Below are positions 14,672 through 16,752 of a stretch of DNA of 16,752 bases, one piece after another. The stretch is from Flavobacteriia bacterium. GTDB lineage: Bacteria > Bacteroidota > Bacteroidia > Flavobacteriales > Schleiferiaceae. The DNA lies in the NCBI GenBank assembly GCA_949516455.1, contig CATILC010000003.1:1-16752 (forward strand), given 5' to 3'. Below the pieces are notes generated by a model. It searched no databases and was not told the origin of the DNA. It worked only from the letters and a program-made list of their open reading frames with translations. The number at the start of each line of letters is the position of its first letter. Positions within the stretch are counted from its first letter, which is position 1. A program made the position numbers and the translations under genes.

Positions 14672-16407
14672 ACGGGGCGGATTGGTTGGTACTCATCGGC
14701 AGCCTGCTGAGCATTGTCGGCATCGGTATCTACCGAACGCGGAGGAAACAGTCGGTCGATCAGTACCTGAAAAGCGGCAATGAGATGGGATGGCTCAGCA
14801 TCGGTTTCGGTGTGATGGCCACTCAGGCGTCGGCGATCACCTTTCTGAGTACACCGGGGCTCGGCTACGAAAGCGGGCTTCGATTCGTTCAGTTCTACTT
14901 TGGAATGCCCATCGCGATCGTACTGATCAGTCGTTTCTTTTTGCCCATCTACTACCGGCTGAGGGTCTTCACAGCCTATGAGTTCCTCGAGCAGCGTTTT
15001 GACCGGAGGATGCGCGTATTCACCGCTTTTCTCTTTTTGGTCCAGCGCGGTTTGGCGGCCGGGTTGACCATTTACGCGCCAGCGATCATCCTCAGTACCA
15101 TTCTCTCATGGGATCTGAATCTCACCATTTTGGCTGTGGGTGGATTGGTCATTTTTTACACTGTAAGCGGAGGGAGTAAGGCGGTCAGTGTCACGCAAAA
15201 GTGGCAGATGAGCATCATTCTCCTGGGAATGTGCGCGGCAGCCTTTGTGTTGGTTCAGCGCCTCGTGTCGCACGTTGCACTGAGCGATGCCTTGGTTCTG
15301 GCCGGTTTGACCGGAAGAATGCAGGCCATCGACACGGGCTTCGACTGGAATGAGCGCTACACGCTCTGGTCGGGATTAACGGGCGGGCTGTTCCTGGCCC
15401 TGAGTTATTTCGGAACGGATCAAAGTCAGGTGCAGCGTTATCTGGGCGGTCGATCCATGAAGGAAAGTCGTCTTGGATTGTTGTTCAATGCGGTCATCAA
15501 GATTCCCATGCAGCTGGGGATCCTGATGCTCGGGGTCCTGATCTATGTGCTCTATCTGTATGAAGAACCGCCCATTCACTTCAATGAAAATGGCCTTCAG
15601 AGCCTGCAGAACTCAGAAGGCTCCGTGGAGCTAAAAGATCTACAGCGGGCGTTCTCAGAGAATCATGGAAGAACGACCGAAGGCACAAAAGCGCTTTTGC
15701 AGGCCAAAGCGTCTGGCGATCTGTCGGCGATGGAAAAGGCAGAAGATAAATGGTCGGAATCGCTGAAGGAAGAGAACCGCATCCGGTCGGAGGTCAAAAC
15801 GCTCATAAAGGAAGAACGACCGGATCTGAATGTCAAGGACACCAACTATGTGTTTCTTCATTTCATCATGAATTACCTGCCTCATGGGCTCATCGGGCTT
15901 TTACTTGCAGTGATCCTAAGTGCGGCAATGAGCAGCACGAGCGGAGAGCTGAGTGCCCTTTCGAGTACCACTTTGGTCGACCTGTACATGAGGCGGCGGT
16001 CTGAGGAAAAGAACGAGCTGCGGATGTTGCGGGCCGGGCGATGGATCACAGTGGTTTGGGGCCTGCTTGCCCTGTCCTTTGCCTTGAGTGCCCGTCTGTT
16101 CGACAACCTGATCGAGATGGTCAATCTGTTGGGGTCGCTTTTTTACGGGACCATTCTCGGGATATTTCTCGTGGCCTTCTTTCTGAAGAAGGTACAGGCA
16201 CGGGCCGTTTTTCTGTCTGCATTGATCGCTGAGTCCGCTGTCCTGATCATCCACTTCGGACGGGTAGGGGACTGGCCATTTTTCCGCAACCTTCAGGTGG
16301 AATACCTCTGGTACAATGTGATCGGCTGCGCGCTGCTTGTCCTTTTCGCCTTGTTGATCCAAGGCTTTGCACCCAATAAAGGGGAACAAGCTCCTCGAGC
16401 TCAGTAA
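14668..16407 (+). CDS. Sodium:solute symporter (SSS family) with a hydrophilic insert
   Basis: The 579-residue Na+-coupled carrier has about 13 membrane segments. SSS hallmarks include FGVMATQASAITFLSTPGLGY near residue 50, SYFGTDQSQVQRYLGGRSMKES, and the Na2-site helix LSAAMSSTSGELSALSSTTLVD (around M421-S423). It is distinct from the symporter at 5618 and about 80 residues longer. The extra length is mainly a charged, helical insert (about 299-391, rich in Glu, Lys and Ser) between two membrane helices. I recall similar inserts in other Bacteroidetes SSS carriers, so it may be a clade trait. The start ATG overlaps the micropeptide stop, indicating translational coupling, and no Shine-Dalgarno is visible. 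Its position after a secreted PIG-L deacetylase suggests it imports a product of that enzyme, perhaps an amino sugar or the released acid. That is inference. It ends 3 bp before the convergent sucC stop. Confidence 0.93.
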   Translation: MNGADWLVLIGSLLSIVGIGIYRTRRKQSVDQYLKSGNEMGWLSIGFGVMATQASAITFLSTPGLGYESGLRFVQFYFGMPIAIVLISRFFLPIYYRLRVFTAYEFLEQRFDRRMRVFTAFLFLVQRGLAAGLTIYAPAIILSTILSWDLNLTILAVGGLVIFYTVSGGSKAVSVTQKWQMSIILLGMCAAAFVLVQRLVSHVALSDALVLAGLTGRMQAIDTGFDWNERYTLWSGLTGGLFLALSYFGTDQSQVQRYLGGRSMKESRLGLLFNAVIKIPMQLGILMLGVLIYVLYLYEEPPIHFNENGLQSLQNSEGSVELKDLQRAFSENHGRTTEGTKALLQAKASGDLSAMEKAEDKWSESLKEENRIRSEVKTLIKEERPDLNVKDTNYVFLHFIMNYLPHGLIGLLLAVILSAAMSSTSGELSALSSTTLVDLYMRRRSEEKNELRMLRAGRWITVVWGLLALSFALSARLFDNLIEMVNLLGSLFYGTILGIFLVAFFLKKVQARAVFLSALIAESAVLIIHFGRVGDWPFFRNLQVEYLWYNVIGCALLVLFALLIQGFAPNKGEQAPRAQ

Positions 16408-16410
16408 GAT

Positions 16411-16752
16411 CTATCCGAGCAGTTCCTGCACCTTGTCGGCAGCTTCCTGAAGCAGGATGGCCGAGTGCACCTGCAGACCACTCTCATCAATGATCGTCTT
16501 GGCCTCTTTCGCATTCGTGCCTTGAAGGCGCACGATGATCGGAACGGGAATCTCTCCAATGTTCCGGTAGGCATCCACAATGCCTTGAGCCACCCGGTCA
16601 CAGCGGACAATTCCACCGAAAATATTCACCAATATGGCTTCGACATTGGGGTCTTTCAGGATCAGGCGAAAGGCCGTTTCGACCCGTTTGGCATCTGCCG
16701 TACCGCCCACATCCAGGAAGTTGGCCGGATTTCCGCCCGCCATTTTGATGAT
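16411..16752 (-). CDS. sucC: Succinyl-CoA synthetase beta subunit, C-terminal part (cut by window edge)
   Basis: The last 113 residues of SucC are present. The frame is open to the window edge and begins IIKMAGGNPANFLDVGG. It continues with the CoA-ligase domain motifs NIFGGIVRCDRVAQGI and VRLQGTNAKEAKTI, and ends QEAADKVQELLG with a TAG stop. SucC pairs with SucD to interconvert succinyl-CoA and succinate with ATP or GTP formation in the TCA cycle. The ATP-grasp domain is outside the window. The gene is convergent with the symporter, with only three bases between the stops and no T-run hairpin seen, so transcription of the two may interfere. Confidence 0.97.
   Translation of the reverse strand: MIKMAGGNPANFLDVGGTADAKRVETAFRLILKDPNVEAILVNIFGGIVRCDRVAQGIVDAYRNIGEIPVPIIVRLQGTNAKEAKTIIDESGLQVHSAILLQEAADKVQELLG

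Noticed and set aside
16389..16401. Small hairpin (5-bp stem AGCTC/GAGCT) near the end of the second symporter as a terminator
   Set aside because: The stem is short, the loop is 3 nt, and there is no T-run on either strand.
1..16752. Search for CRISPR arrays, tRNA/rRNA genes, IS elements, integrases or phage genes
   Set aside because: No regular repeats, cloverleaf-like sequences, transposase motifs or attachment-type direct repeats were seen; nearly every base belongs to a coding frame.

Overview
The window looks like chromosomal DNA from a member of the Bacteroidota. The large protease ends in a type IX secretion (T9SS) C-terminal sorting domain, two TAnnTTTG promoter boxes of the Bacteroidetes sigma factor type are visible, Shine-Dalgarno motifs are mostly absent, and the E2, RecR and exonuclease proteins read like Bacteroidetes versions. 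By eye the GC content is moderate, a little over 50%, which would fit a Flavobacteriales/Cryomorphaceae-like or Saprospiria-like lineage. I cannot place it more finely. The DNA is very densely coded: no gene-free stretch exceeds about 90 bases, and I saw no RNA genes, IS elements, prophage or CRISPR.

Layout. From 5589 down to 1 five genes run on the minus strand: recR, a polytopic GT-C-like membrane protein, a GT2 glycosyltransferase with a large membrane C-terminal part, a 2-oxo acid dehydrogenase E2 gene, and the start of a DnaQ-type 3'-5' exonuclease cut by the window edge. The first three overlap by 4 bp each (ATGA, then TTGA), so they are probably one translationally coupled unit. The E2 gene has its own candidate promoter. 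Divergent from recR, a sodium:solute symporter runs to 7120. It converges on a giant secreted subtilase (7146-12059, minus), whose terminator hairpin lies inside the last codons of the symporter.

Across an 88-bp divergent intergenic region, which holds a palindrome and a perfect -7 box, lies a plus-strand operon. It contains a secreted PIG-L/LmbE-type deacetylase with long C-terminal additions, a 40-residue single-pass membrane ORF overlapping both neighbours, and a second sodium:solute symporter with a roughly 90-residue hydrophilic insert. The window ends in the 3' part of sucC on the minus strand, three bases from the symporter stop.

How the genes may work together. The deacetylase, micropeptide and symporter are plausibly one function: the secreted hydrolase releases or trims a substrate that the Na+-coupled carrier takes up. 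The substrate is unknown. The GT-C and GT2 genes suggest cell-surface glycan synthesis. The GT2 protein carries what looks like a polyprenyl-phosphate sugar-phosphotransferase scaffold that has lost its catalytic core. E2, sucC, recR and the exonuclease are housekeeping genes. The most promising leads are the GT2/degenerate phosphotransferase fusion and the micropeptide.
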